From the NCBI GenBank assembly GCA_016220085.1, contig JACRIN010000050.1, positions 1-55,978 of the forward strand: 55,978 nt of DNA, given 5' to 3'. Below, piece by piece: positions 1-9,725 of the stretch. The translations under genes and the position numbers were made by a program. Every line of letters begins with the position of its first letter. Positions within the stretch are counted from its first letter, which is position 1. Origin of the DNA: Planctomycetota bacterium. Its GTDB lineage: Bacteria; Planctomycetota; UBA1135; GCA-002686595. The notes under the pieces are model-generated. The model had not been told where the DNA came from and ran no database searches. It saw only the letters and a list, made by a program, of their open reading frames with translations.

Positions 1-2
1 CC

Positions 3-1751
3 GAGGCCGCGCTCGCCGGCGCGTTGGTCGGTGCGTGGAGCTTCGCGACCGCGCGCGGCGCGGCGCGGGCCCTCGGGCTCGTCGCGCTCGCGGCGTTCGC
101 GTTCTATGTCGGGCTCGCGCCGGTGTTCGCCGGCCTGGTGTCGCTCGCGGCGGCCCTCGCGCTCGGCGCCGCGCTCGTGCCCGGAGCAGCGCTCGCCCCC
201 GGAACCGCGCGCCCCGCCGGAGCCACGCTCGTGCCAGGAGCCGCGCTCCTACCTCGAGAGCGACGCGGCCTGGCGCTCGCGCTCGGCGTCGCGCTGCTCG
301 CATTCGGCGCGGGTCGCGCGATCGAGCACTTCAGCGCCGCGCCGGCGACGACGGCGGCGACCGCGAAGGCCGTGTCCGAGCAGAACGCAACCGAGCCCGG
401 CCACACCGGCGGCGTCGCGGTGCGCTTGCATCTCTGGCGCGCGATCCCGAGCTTCGTGCGCGATCACGGAGCGCTCGGCGCCGGTCCCGGCCAGTTCCGC
501 GCGAGCTTCCCGCCCTACCGCGCGCCCGAGGAGATCGAGCTCGAACGGCGCGCGCTCGGCGCGGAAACCGAGGTCGAGCACGCGCACAACGACTGGCTGC
601 AAGGTTGGTGCGACGCGGGCTGGGTCGGCGGCCTCGCGTGGTTCGTCTTCCTCGCGTGGACGGCGCTCAACGCAGTGCGCGCGCTCCGCGAGCCGAGCCG
701 CGACCGCGCGGCGCTCGCGCTGGTTGCGCTCGGCTTGCTCGCGAACGCGGCGCTACGCGCGCCGCTGCTCTGGAACCCGGCGTCGGCCGCGTGCTTCTTC
801 TTCGCTGCCGGCGCGCTCGCGAGCCGCCCCAGCGCCAGCGTCGCAACCCGGAGCGCCGCACTGTTGCCGTGGCTCTCGCTCGCGCTGCTCGTCGTGTTCG
901 GCACGACCGCGGTGTCGGTGCTGCGCGTCACCCGCGAACTCGACCACGCGAAGGCGGCGATCGAACCCGCGAAAGCGCTCGAACTGCGCGACGACTCGGT
1001 GATCGCGTGGGCGCTCTCCGCGCGCGAGCTCGAACGCCAAAACGCGCCGGCGACCGCACGCCGCGCCTGGCAGCACGTGCTCGAGCATCGGCCGTTCCAC
1101 GTCGAAGCCCTGGTGCAGCTCGGATTCGCCGCGCTTCGTCAGGGCGATTCGTCCGAGGCGCGCCGCGTGTGGTCGCGCGCGCTCGCGATCGATCCGACGC
1201 AGCCGGCCGCGACGCGCAACCTCTACGTGCTCGCGTTGCGCTCCAGCGAGCGCGAGGAGCTCGACGGCGCGCTCGCCGCGGCGCGCGAAACGCTGCCGAA
1301 CTCCGACCTCGTCGACCTCGCGGTCGACGCGACGCTCGCGGGCCGCGAGCTCGGCTTCGTCGCGCTGCAAGCACTCGTCGAGGGCCTCGCGACGAAGGAC
1401 GGCATCGCGCTCGAGGATCCGGTGCAGGAGTTGAACGCGTCCGGCCAGACCAAGCTCGCGGACGCGCTCGACTGTCGCCTCGCGCAGGTCTCCGCGCGCG
1501 ACTTCGCCGCCTCGGGCGCGTGGCACGACGCGGTGCGGCTCTACCGCCAGGCGCTGCGGCTCTCGAAGCGCCACGCCGAGGACGCGGGCGCGCCGCTGCG
1601 CCTCGAGTTCGCCGCGGCGCTCGCGCGCGACGGCAAGCCCGAAGACGGCAAGCAGGAGCTCGCGGGCTCGCGTTGGAGCCCCGACGAACTCGCGCTGGTC
1701 CCCGAATGGGCCGGCACGGCGCTGGTCGAGTTCGGGCTGCTCGCGCGCTGA
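3..1751 (+). CDS. O-antigen ligase/polymerase-like membrane protein with C-terminal TPRs (5' truncated by window)
   Basis: The frame is open to the window edge, so the true start lies upstream; the first internal start codon is a TTG at 24. The visible N-terminal part is hydrophobic with several membrane segments. It is followed by a Wzy/WaaL-type signature, the glycine-rich GAGPGQF about 30 residues before HAHNDWLQ (counted from the TTG, the latter is near residue 186). This loop is typical of O-antigen ligase and polymerase families, which join lipid-linked glycans at the outer face of the inner membrane. After two more membrane segments (residues about 200-300) the protein becomes soluble, with TPR-like helices near residues 345-400 and further helical repeats to the end. 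A five-fold 18-bp repeat lies in a membrane-proximal region (171-260). Ligase versus polymerase cannot be decided, and the substrate is unknown. Confidence 0.7.
   Translation, partial: EAALAGALVGAWSFATARGAARALGLVALAAFAFYVGLAPVFAGLVSLAAALALGAALVPGAALAPGTARPAGATLVPGAALLPRERRGLALALGVALLAFGAGRAIEHFSAAPATTAATAKAVSEQNATEPGHTGGVAVRLHLWRAIPSFVRDHGALGAGPGQFRASFPPYRAPEEIELERRALGAETEVEHAHNDWLQGWCDAGWVGGLAWFVFLAWTALNAVRALREPSRDRAALALVALGLLANAALRAPLLWNPASAACFFFAAGALASRPSASVATRSAALLPWLSLALLVVFGTTAVSVLRVTRELDHAKAAIEPAKALELRDDSVIAWALSARELERQNAPATARRAWQHVLEHRPFHVEALVQLGFAALRQGDSSEARRVWSRALAIDPTQPAATRNLYVLALRSSEREELDGALAAARETLPNSDLVDLAVDATLAGRELGFVALQALVEGLATKDGIALEDPVQELNASGQTKLADALDCRLAQVSARDFAASGAWHDAVRLYRQALRLSKRHAEDAGAPLRLEFAAALARDGKPEDGKQELAGSRWSPDELALVPEWAGTALVEFGLLAR
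171..260 (+). repeat. five degenerate 18-bp tandem units inside the O-antigen ligase-like gene
   Basis: Units start at 171, 189, 207, 225 and 243. Each encodes six residues of the form A-L-V-P-G-A, and the array is in frame, so copy changes would not break the gene. Units share the core GGAGCNNCGCTC across their junctions. The last unit is degenerate. Confidence 0.7.
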
Positions 1752-1873
1752 GCGTCGGCGCCGCAGCGCGGGCACCGCGGGTTCGAGCGTTGGCTCGCTC
1801 CAGCCGAGGCGCATCGCGCCGTTTGCCGGCGCGAGCCCGCGACGTCGCACCGCGCGCTCACGCGCGAATCGCC

Positions 1874-3085
1874 TCAGGTGCGCAGCCAGAGCCAGAGCGC
1901 CGCGAGCGCGAGCGTGACCAGCGTCACCGGCACGCCGACGCGCGCGTGCTCGCGCCACCCGATCTTCACGCCGAGCTTGGCGGCTTGGTCGATCACGATC
2001 AGGTTCGCGATCGAGCCGACGACGAAGAGGTTGCCGGCGAGAGTGCTCGCGACCGCGAGGATCGGCCCCGCGTCGGGATGCGTCGCCGCGGGCAGCACCA
2101 GCATGATCGCGGGCACGTTGCCGATCACGTTGGACGCGAGCACGATCACGACGAAGAGCGTGACCGGCTGCGAGAGATCGACGCCGTGCGCGACCAACCA
2201 GTCGAGGCCCGCCGCGCTCGCGCCGGATGCCTGCAGCGAGTGATTGACGACGAACAGGCCCATGAAGAGCACCAGGAGCTCCCAATCGACGCTGCCGAGG
2301 AAGCGCGTCGTCGCGCGCGTCCTCGAAAGCAGCACGATGCCCGCCGCCGCGAGCGCGAGCGCCTCGCGCGGCACGCCGCCGGCGACGAAGCCGACCACCA
2401 ACGCGCCGAGCAGCGCCCACGCCTTCGCGCCTTGCCAACGATCGAGCGTCTGCGCTTCGAGCTTCGGCTTCGGCGTCTCGCCGGCCCACTTGCCGCGCCA
2501 GAGCCACGCGATCACCGCCCACGTCGCGAGCACGCCCGCCAGCGCCGGCACGCCACCGTCCTTCAGATAGCCCGCGAAATCGAGCTCGAGCGCCTGCCCG
2601 ATCAGGATGTTCTGCGGGTTGCCGATCAACGTCGCGGCCGAGCCGACGTTCGCGCTCGCCGCCAGGCCGAACAGGAACGGCTTCGGGTCGAGCTTCCGCT
2701 CCGCGCAACCCTCGATCAGGATCGGCGCCATCGCGAGACACACGACGTCGTTGGTCAACAGCGCCGACAGTCCGCCCGCCGCGAGGCAGAGGTAGAAGAG
2801 CAGCAGCGGCGGGCTTCCGCGGGCGTGCGCGAGCCGGCGCGCGAGCACCGCGTACGTGCCGCTGAACTGGAACTGCGCGGACACGACCATCAGGCCGAAC
2901 AACAACGCGAGCGTCGCCGCGTCGATCGAACCCCAGGCCTCCGCGGGGCTGACGCGCTCCGCGGCGATCAACGTGATCGCGCCGAGCAACGCGACGCCGG
3001 TCCGATCGAGCTTCCAACCCGGCAGTCCGCCGAGGATCATGCCGAGGTAGACGAGCGCGAAGACGACGAGGACGAGCGAGTCCAA
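1874..3085 (-). CDS. SLC13/ArsB-NhaD-type anion permease
   Basis: This 403-residue protein is almost entirely hydrophobic, with about ten to eleven predicted membrane segments. It has the two-half layout of the ion-transporter superfamily that includes ArsB, NhaD and CitMHS. Visible signatures include a conserved segment with N-D-V-V-C-L about one third along, the stretch SANVGSAATLIGNPQNILIG (the substrate/ion-binding hairpin of this superfamily), and a second-half equivalent around NVIGNVPA and LAGNLFVVGS. Transport of an anion or a cation/proton exchange across the inner membrane follows from family knowledge. The substrate cannot be read from sequence, and no arsR or arsenate reductase gene is adjacent. 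It is a single gene between the ligase-like gene and the divergent cytochrome. The start ATG at 3085 gives a normal hydrophobic N-terminus. Confidence 0.8.
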   Translation of the reverse strand: MDSLVLVVFALVYLGMILGGLPGWKLDRTGVALLGAITLIAAERVSPAEAWGSIDAATLALLFGLMVVSAQFQFSGTYAVLARRLAHARGSPPLLLFYLCLAAGGLSALLTNDVVCLAMAPILIEGCAERKLDPKPFLFGLAASANVGSAATLIGNPQNILIGQALELDFAGYLKDGGVPALAGVLATWAVIAWLWRGKWAGETPKPKLEAQTLDRWQGAKAWALLGALVVGFVAGGVPREALALAAAGIVLLSRTRATTRFLGSVDWELLVLFMGLFVVNHSLQASGASAAGLDWLVAHGVDLSQPVTLFVVIVLASNVIGNVPAIMLVLPAATHPDAGPILAVASTLAGNLFVVGSIANLIVIDQAAKLGVKIGWREHARVGVPVTLVTLALAALWLWLRT

Positions 3086-3164
3086 GGAAACTGGAGCGTA
3101 GCGTTCGCGAAACCCGCGTCGAGGCCGCGTGCATCCGCGTCGAGCCGCCGCGGAGCCGGGTCGC

Positions 3165-3179
3165 TATCCTCGCCGCATG
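3165..3179 (+). promoter_or_regulatory. -10-like hexamer 6 nt before ATG (possible leaderless start)
   Basis: TATCCT at 3165-3170 is followed by six bases and the ATG at 3177. No Shine-Dalgarno sequence and no convincing -35 box are seen. The same arrangement recurs before other genes in this window. Confidence 0.35.
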
Positions 3180-6100
3180 CTCTCCTTGCTGCTCCAGGCC
3201 GCGCTGCAGTCCCCGCTCTCGCCCGAGGCCGAACTCGCGCGTTTCCGCTTGCCGCCGGGCTTCTCCGCCGAGCTCGTCGTCGCGGAACCCGACGTCAAGA
3301 AGATCGTCGACATCGCCTTCGACGACGCGGGCCGGATGTGGGCATTGACGGCGAGCGAATACCCTCTCGACGGCAACGAGAACCCCAAGGCCGCGGCCGA
3401 GCTCTACGCGACGGGCGGCGCCGACGACGTGCTGATCTTCGACACGCCCTGCGCGGAAGGACGTCAGCGGCCGCGCGTCTTCGCGAGCGGGCTCGCGATG
3501 CCGATGGCGATCCTGCCGTGGAAGAACGGCGCGCTGGTCGGCCACGGGCCCGAGATCCTCTTCCTCGACGACACCGACGGCGACGGCCGCGCCGATCGCC
3601 GCGAAGTTGTGCTCTCCGGTTTCGGCATCGACGACTCGCACCTCCTGCCGCACCGCTTCGTGCGCGGGCCCGGCGACTGGATCTTCGTCGCGCAAGGCGC
3701 GTTCAACCATTCGCAGGTGAGGACGAAGCGAGGCGAGGTCGTGCCTTTCGACCAGTGCAAGCTCGCGCGCTTCAAGCCCGACGGCAGCGCGTTCGAAGTG
3801 ATCGGCCACGGGCTCAACAACATCTGGGGCATCGTGCTCGACCGCTCGGGCGAGATGTACGTGCAGGAAGCGAACGACCTCGGATACCCGCTGGTGCCGT
3901 TCTTCCTCCACGCGTCGTACCCGGGCATCGGCGACCACAAGCACCGCCCCTACTCGCCGTGGCAGCCGGCGCTCGCCACCTTCCCGATCGGAGGCACCGG
4001 GCTCTCGGGCCTCGCGTGCTCGGAGGACCGCAAGGGCTTTCCTTCGCCGTGGAACCGCTGGTTCTTCGTCGCGAACCCGATCACCAACCGAGTGCAGACG
4101 ATCTCGGTGCGGCGCGAGGGCGACGTCGACGAGCTCGCGCTCGAAGCCGAGCTCGTCGCCACCGACGACACCTGGTTCCGTCCGGTCGCGATCCACTTCG
4201 GACCGGACGGCTGCCTCTACGTCGTCGACTGGTACAACGAGATCATCTCGCACAACGAAGTTCCGCGCAGCGATCCGCGTCGCGACAAAGCGAAGACGCG
4301 CGTGTGGCGCATCCGCCACGAAGCGATGGCGCGCGCGACGCCGCCCGACCTGACGAAAGTGCCGAACGCGGAGCTCGTCGCGCATCTCGACGCCGATGCG
4401 ACGTGGGAAGTGCGCGCCGCGTGGCACCAGATCGTCGATCGGCGAGCAAGCGAGCTCGCGCCGCGCCTGCGAGAGCTCGTGCGCGACGACAAGGCGCGCT
4501 CGAACCACCGCTTGCACGCGCTCTGGGCGCTCGAAGGGCTCGGAGAGCACGATCTCGCGACGCTGAAACCGCTGCTCAAGGCGCTGCAGCCGGCCTTGAA
4601 GCGCGAGGCGGTGCGCGCGGCGCTGACCGTCGACGCGTCGCCGGCGGAATTCGAGGCGTTCGTGCTCGACATCAAGCCCGCGAGCGAGCTGCGCACGCGG
4701 CTCGTCCTGCTGGAGCTCCTGACCCGGCTCGTCCGACGCGCCGACGCGCCGTTCGCGGCGCGCGCGCTGCTCGCCCGCACGCCGCCGCCGCGGACGACGA
4801 ACGCGACGACCCAGGCGTACATCGATTTCGAGCGCAGCTTGATCCGCGCCGCGTGGGAGAGCGCGCACGAAACCGCGCGAGCGAGCGTCGCCGGGTTCGA
4901 CGACGTCGTCTTTCGCGAAGGCCAACGGCTCTTCGCGGTCGCGACCGGCGGCGCGGACGGCGCGCGTTTGCTCGCCCGGGCGCTCGAGCGGATCGGCGAC
5001 GCGCCGACGGCGGAGGAGCTCTTGCTGTGCGCCGCCCATTTCGACGTCGAGGAAGCCCGCGCGTTGCTGGAGCGCTGCCTCGGCGCCGCGCCGCGGAGCG
5101 CCGCGACGATCGACGCGCTGCTCTCGATCGGCGCGCGCGCGCCGATCGCCGCGCTACGCGAGCTGCTCGTGCCCGCGTTGACGCTCGAGAGCGACGCAAC
5201 CGACGCCGCGAAGGATCGCTGCGTCCGCGCGGCGAGCGCGTGGAAGCTCGCCGAACTCGCGCCGCGGCTCGAACGGCTCGCTGCCGATCCCGCGGAGCCG
5301 CGCGCGCGCCGCGCGAAGGCGCTCGCGGCGCTGGTCGAGCTCGGGCGGCAATCCGCGGGCCTCTGCGCGGAGCTCGCGCGCACCGCGCTGCCCGGCGAGG
5401 AGCTGCAGCGCACCGCGGTGCTCGCGCTCGCCGCGCTGCGCACCGACGAGGCCGCGGCGGCTCTGTTCGAGAACTGGCGAGCGCTCTCGCCGGTCTCGAA
5501 GCGCGGGGCGCTCGCCGTGCTCGCGGCGAACGACGCGGGCGCGCGCGTCCTGCTCGCCGCGCTCGAACGCGACGATTTCGACGCGCGCGAGCTCGACGCC
5601 GACCTGATCGGGCGACTGCGCGCGGTCGGCGAGGGCTCGACGGCGCTCGCGGCGCTCGATTCCGAGCTCGCGCGCCGCGCGGTGCCGACGCTCGCGTGCT
5701 TCGGCGGCGGCGACGACGGTCTCGACACCGGCTTCGAGCTCGCGCCGCCGTTCACCGTCGAGGTCTGGGTGAAGCTCGCCGAGCCGATCACCAACGCCGA
5801 CGGCGTGCTCGGCCGCGCCGGCGACGCCGACTTCAACTTCGCGAACGGCCGCTTCCGTTTCTACGCGGGGCCCGCGCTGGGCGACCGCGCGCTCGCGAAG
5901 CGCGCGCTCGAGCCGGAGACGTGGACCCACGTCGCGGTGACGTGCGACTCGGACGGCGCGGTCGTGCTCTACCAGAACGCCGAAGCCGAGGCGCAGGGCA
6001 CGCTGCCGCTCGACGCGCGCTTCCACGGGCTCGACGTCGCGCGCACCACCCCCGCCGAGGGCACGCACGGCCGCTTCGCCGAGTTCCGGCTCTGGTCGCG

Positions 6101-6743
6101 CGCGAAGAGCGCCCGCGAGCTCGGCGAGGACTTCCGTCGACGCACCGACGCGCTCGCGAACCGCGCGGGTCTCGTGCGCGCGTTCTCGACCGCCGCCGAC
6201 TTCGCGCCGCTCGCGGGCGGCGCCAAGGTCGAGGCCTCGCTCGACGCGCCGCCGGTGCTCGACGCGGCGGCGGCGCACGAGCTCGACCTTCGGTTCGCGC
6301 GCGCGCGCTCGCTCGCCGCGCGCGGCGGCGACGCGGCGCAAGGCCGCGTGGTGTTCGAGCGCACGTGCATGGTCTGCCATTCCGTGACGACCGCCGGCAA
6401 GCTCGAGGGCGCGAAGATCGGCCCGCCGCTGGACGGCTCCGCGCACCGCGGGATCGAAGGGCTCTTGCGCGCGGTGGTCACCCCGAGCGCGGCGGTCGAG
6501 AGCGGCTATCGACTGCTGCTGGTCGAGACGACGTCCGGTGAGCGGCTCGACGGCTTCCTCGCGAGCCAGGACGAGCGCGAGATCGTGCTGCGGCGCCAGG
6601 ACCGCGACGATCTCCGGCTCGCGCGCGCCGAAATCGCGTCGCTCGCGTTCGACAAGCTCTCGGTGATGCCCGATGGCCTGCTCGACGGTCTCCCGGACGC
6701 GGAGGTCGCCGACCTGTTCGCGTTCCTTGCGGCGTTGCGCTAG
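3177..6743 (+). CDS. PVC-type dehydrogenase / heme-binding CxxCH protein with HEAT-like and LamG-like domains
   Basis: From ATG 3177 the protein is 1188 residues and starts with a short hydrophobic leader suggesting export. A GTG at 3129 is also in frame but would add an arginine-rich extension, so it was not chosen. Domain order: an N-terminal propeller-like dehydrogenase domain of the Pirellula/Verrucomicrobium type (about 15-400), alpha-helical HEAT-like repeats (about 410-820), a concanavalin/LamG-like domain (about 845-985), and a C-terminal cytochrome c module with the heme motif CMVCH near residue 1064, followed by the small DG-rich domain that usually accompanies it. This architecture is strongly associated with Planctomycetes and Verrucomicrobia, where such proteins are thought to oxidise sugars or alcohols in the periplasm. 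The electron acceptor and substrate are not known. It stands alone and converges with the next gene, whose stop overlaps its own. Confidence 0.88.
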   Translation: MLSLLLQAALQSPLSPEAELARFRLPPGFSAELVVAEPDVKKIVDIAFDDAGRMWALTASEYPLDGNENPKAAAELYATGGADDVLIFDTPCAEGRQRPRVFASGLAMPMAILPWKNGALVGHGPEILFLDDTDGDGRADRREVVLSGFGIDDSHLLPHRFVRGPGDWIFVAQGAFNHSQVRTKRGEVVPFDQCKLARFKPDGSAFEVIGHGLNNIWGIVLDRSGEMYVQEANDLGYPLVPFFLHASYPGIGDHKHRPYSPWQPALATFPIGGTGLSGLACSEDRKGFPSPWNRWFFVANPITNRVQTISVRREGDVDELALEAELVATDDTWFRPVAIHFGPDGCLYVVDWYNEIISHNEVPRSDPRRDKAKTRVWRIRHEAMARATPPDLTKVPNAELVAHLDADATWEVRAAWHQIVDRRASELAPRLRELVRDDKARSNHRLHALWALEGLGEHDLATLKPLLKALQPALKREAVRAALTVDASPAEFEAFVLDIKPASELRTRLVLLELLTRLVRRADAPFAARALLARTPPPRTTNATTQAYIDFERSLIRAAWESAHETARASVAGFDDVVFREGQRLFAVATGGADGARLLARALERIGDAPTAEELLLCAAHFDVEEARALLERCLGAAPRSAATIDALLSIGARAPIAALRELLVPALTLESDATDAAKDRCVRAASAWKLAELAPRLERLAADPAEPRARRAKALAALVELGRQSAGLCAELARTALPGEELQRTAVLALAALRTDEAAAALFENWRALSPVSKRGALAVLAANDAGARVLLAALERDDFDARELDADLIGRLRAVGEGSTALAALDSELARRAVPTLACFGGGDDGLDTGFELAPPFTVEVWVKLAEPITNADGVLGRAGDADFNFANGRFRFYAGPALGDRALAKRALEPETWTHVAVTCDSDGAVVLYQNAEAEAQGTLPLDARFHGLDVARTTPAEGTHGRFAEFRLWSRAKSARELGEDFRRRTDALANRAGLVRAFSTAADFAPLAGGAKVEASLDAPPVLDAAAAHELDLRFARARSLAARGGDAAQGRVVFERTCMVCHSVTTAGKLEGAKIGPPLDGSAHRGIEGLLRAVVTPSAAVESGYRLLLVETTSGERLDGFLASQDEREIVLRRQDRDDLRLARAEIASLAFDKLSVMPDGLLDGLPDAEVADLFAFLAALR

Positions 6744-9676
6744 CCGCCTACGCGCCGCGGCGAAACCCGCGCGCGTCCCGGCGAGACCAGCGCGCGCGCC
6801 GCGAGCGCCGCGGCGACGATCGCCGCCACCGCCGCGAGACCGAGCGCGTAGCGCCAGTGCGTCGGCTCGTAGCGGAAGACGACCTCGTGCTCGCCGGGCT
6901 CGAGCTCGACGCCGCGGAAGATGCCGTCGACGAGCAACAGCTCGCGCGGCGTGCCGTCGACCTCGACCGTCCAGCCCGGATAGTGCTGCTCGGTCAGAAC
7001 GAGCAGCCCCGCGCCGTCGAGCTCGGCGAGCACGCGCACGCTGTCGTTCCTCCACTCGCGCTCGCGGACGTTCGCCGCGTGGAACGGATTCGGCGGCGCG
7101 TACGTGCGGCCGTCGGTGAAGAAGGCTTCATCGCGCGGCGCGAACTGCTTCGGGTCGGCGAGCACGCGCTCGAACGGCACGCTGCGCGCGACGCAGAACG
7201 CGCGCGGCACCGGGTCTTTCGCGCGGTAGACGAACGCCTCCGCGTACTCGCGATCGCCGAGCGTCGGTCCCGCGACGTACTCCCAGTCCGGGTGCTCCAG
7301 CGGCGCCGCGAGCGCGAGCATCCCGACGCCGAACAACCGGAACAGCGGCGCGTCGAGGTCGATGCCGCGCGCGTGGAAGCCGAGCAGCGGGTGCACGCCG
7401 GGCCGCACGAGCAACGGGCGCATCAGGTCGAAGCTCGCGACGTCCATCGAGTCGTACCCGTCGAGCGCGCGCAGTCGATCGATCATCCCCGTGTTCGCCG
7501 GCAGCACGCCCGGATCGGCGAGGTAGCGCGCGGAGCCGAGTTCGCGCGCGAGGATCGCGACCGTCCGCGTCGGCGGGAAACACTCCGCGCGCGGCACCGC
7601 CGGGTTTTGCCCGCGATGGAAATCGACGCCCTGCAGCGCGACCAACGCGAGCGCGAACGCGAAACGTCCGCGACCCGGCGGCCACACGACCAACAGCACC
7701 AGCGCGCCGACGAGGAACGTGATCGCCAGCGGATCGGCCCGCGGCGCGCGCACGATCGCCGTCAACGCGGCGACGCGCGAGCCGAGCACCGCGCCCTGCG
7801 CGTCGAGCAGCTCGAGCGTGAACCGCCACGCGCCCTGATCGACGTACTGGACGTCGAGGAACGGCGCGCGAAAAAAACTCGCTCCGCTCGGCGCGTTCGC
7901 GCCACGCCCGAGCGTCCACGGTTGCGGGCCGAGATCGACCGGCGCGTCGACGCGCGAGCCGGCGAGCGGCGTGCCGTCGGGCGCGAGGCTCTCGACGCGC
8001 ACGCGCGCGCCGGTCGGCGAGAGCGACGGATCGATCCAGCCTTCGAGCTCGAGCTTGCCTCCGCGCGCGAGCTCGGGCGGCCGCGCGTCGAAGTGGACGA
8101 GCTCGTCGTCGGGATCCGGCGCGATCCGCGGCAGCTCGAACGGCGTCGACCACAGCCCGAACCCCGCGAAGCACGCGACGACCCCGGCCGCGGCGATGCG
8201 CGCCGCGCGGGTCGAACGTTCGAGTGCGTGCGCGCCGAGCAGCCCGAGGAACAGCGCGCTGATGCTCGCGAGCCGGACGGTCGCGCCCATGCCGACCACC
8301 GGCAAGTGCCGGTACGCGTCGACGAGGCCGGGCAACTGCAACGCGAGCCCGAGCGCGAAAAAGCCGATCACCGCCGCGAGCCCGAGTCGGCGCGCTCTGC
8401 CGGCGAACGCCGCGCGAGGCGAGAACACCGCGGCGAGCGCCAGCGCGAGCGCCGCGAGCGGAACCCACGCGCTCGCTTGCTCGATGTAGTGGCCTTCGCC
8501 GCGCCAACCGCCCCGACCGGGCGCGCCGAACGCGTCGGGCCACCACAACAAGCGCGTCGAGGGCGCGAGCGCGTGACGCGAGAGCAGGATCGCGAGCGCC
8601 GCGAGGAACATCACGAGCGCGGCGACGCTTCCCCACCGCACCGGCGCCTCCCACGAGAACACGCCGCACGCCGCGGCGTGCTCGCGCTCGTTCTCGATCG
8701 CGCGCGTGCGCCGGAACCGCAGCACCACCGCCACCGCGGCGACCAGCAACGCGAGCGCGACGGCGTCGAACGGCCCGGCGGAGAGCGCCGCACGCGCGAC
8801 CTTCGCGCCGGAGAGCCGCAGATACTCGACGAACGGCACCAGCGACGGCGCGGCGAGCAGCGGCCCGAGCGCGAGCCCGAGCAGCGCGAACCGTCCGGCG
8901 CGCGGCGACTCGGCGAACAACGCGAGCGCCCAGAGCCCCGCGGTCGCGCCGACGTAGAACGCGGTCTCAGGATGGCCGCCGTAGATCGCGAGCGCGAGCA
9001 CGAGCGCGCTCGCCGCCGCCGCGAGCCCGGGCCGCGGCCCGCGCGTGCGCTCGAGCGCCAGCAGCAACCACGGCAACAGGAACGCGACGTGCCCGAGACT
9101 GAAGTTGAGCCACAGCGCGACGAAGCCGGAGCTCACGAACGTCGCGCCCGCGACCGACGCGGCGCCGATCGAGAGCCCGAGCTCGCGCGCGAGCAGATAC
9201 GCGCCGAGCAACGCCGCCGCGAGCCGCAGCCCGGCGAGCAGCGTCAAGCCCCGATCGCGCCACGCCGCGCCGCCGAGCGCTTCGGCGAGCGCCAACACGC
9301 CGACCTGCGGATCGAGCACGCCGAGCTGCGGATTGCCGACCGCCGGCGCGCCCGCGCAGATCCACGGGTTCCAGAGCGGCGGCTCGCCGTTGCGCCAGCC
9401 GTCGATCGCGAAGCGGTACGCCGGGTAGAACACGACGCCCTGATCGGCGAGCGCCGGGTTGCGCGCGGCGGCGGGCGAGGCGCCGGCGTCGCGACCGAGC
9501 GCCTTCGACCACGGCAACTGCACGGTCGCGGTGTCGACGCCGAAGACGATCGCGTCGCGCGTCGTCAACGCGTCGCGCAAGAGGAAGACCGCCGCCGCGA
9601 GCGAGAGCACGAACGCGAGCACGAGCTCGCGCCGGCCGAGCGCGGCCGTGGGCGCGGATTGCGGTTCGGACGCCAA
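6740..9676 (-). CDS. YfhO-like giant integral membrane protein
   Basis: From a TTG at 9676 the product is 978 residues. The frame is open further upstream, but that extension is arginine/serine-rich and would overlap the divergent glycosylase gene. The N-terminal two thirds hold a dozen or so hydrophobic segments. The first large external loop contains an aspartate-bearing GVDTATVQLPW-type stretch and a WNPWICAGAP motif, typical of YfhO/GT-C-like proteins. The C-terminal part is largely soluble, contains VLTEQHYPGWTVEVDG, and is followed by one or two membrane helices. That WT-V-VDG element is characteristic of the YfhO family (bacterial membrane proteins of the GT-C fold, implicated in lipoteichoic-acid glycosylation in Firmicutes). 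Here a role in surface glycan modification is inference. Its TAG stop shares the CTAG at 6740-6743 with the cytochrome gene. Confidence 0.75.
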   Translation of the reverse strand: MASEPQSAPTAALGRRELVLAFVLSLAAAVFLLRDALTTRDAIVFGVDTATVQLPWSKALGRDAGASPAAARNPALADQGVVFYPAYRFAIDGWRNGEPPLWNPWICAGAPAVGNPQLGVLDPQVGVLALAEALGGAAWRDRGLTLLAGLRLAAALLGAYLLARELGLSIGAASVAGATFVSSGFVALWLNFSLGHVAFLLPWLLLALERTRGPRPGLAAAASALVLALAIYGGHPETAFYVGATAGLWALALFAESPRAGRFALLGLALGPLLAAPSLVPFVEYLRLSGAKVARAALSAGPFDAVALALLVAAVAVVLRFRRTRAIENEREHAAACGVFSWEAPVRWGSVAALVMFLAALAILLSRHALAPSTRLLWWPDAFGAPGRGGWRGEGHYIEQASAWVPLAALALALAAVFSPRAAFAGRARRLGLAAVIGFFALGLALQLPGLVDAYRHLPVVGMGATVRLASISALFLGLLGAHALERSTRAARIAAAGVVACFAGFGLWSTPFELPRIAPDPDDELVHFDARPPELARGGKLELEGWIDPSLSPTGARVRVESLAPDGTPLAGSRVDAPVDLGPQPWTLGRGANAPSGASFFRAPFLDVQYVDQGAWRFTLELLDAQGAVLGSRVAALTAIVRAPRADPLAITFLVGALVLLVVWPPGRGRFAFALALVALQGVDFHRGQNPAVPRAECFPPTRTVAILARELGSARYLADPGVLPANTGMIDRLRALDGYDSMDVASFDLMRPLLVRPGVHPLLGFHARGIDLDAPLFRLFGVGMLALAAPLEHPDWEYVAGPTLGDREYAEAFVYRAKDPVPRAFCVARSVPFERVLADPKQFAPRDEAFFTDGRTYAPPNPFHAANVREREWRNDSVRVLAELDGAGLLVLTEQHYPGWTVEVDGTPRELLLVDGIFRGVELEPGEHEVVFRYEPTHWRYALGLAAVAAIVAAALAARALVSPGRARVSPRRVGG

Positions 9677-9725
9677 GCGGCTACAGCAGAGCACTTCCGC
9701 GGCGCGACTTGAAGCGCCGAGCTCC

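Noticed and set aside
753..5039. Long minus-strand open frame opposite the ligase, permease and cytochrome genes
   Set aside because: Composition is that of an antisense shadow, it contains no motifs, and it is not compatible with the well-supported genes.
35..6541. Very long open frame on the plus strand overlapping the first four kilobases of genes
   Set aside because: Arginine-rich, low-complexity translation typical of an alternative frame in high-GC DNA; it crosses several genes whose own frames have clear domains.
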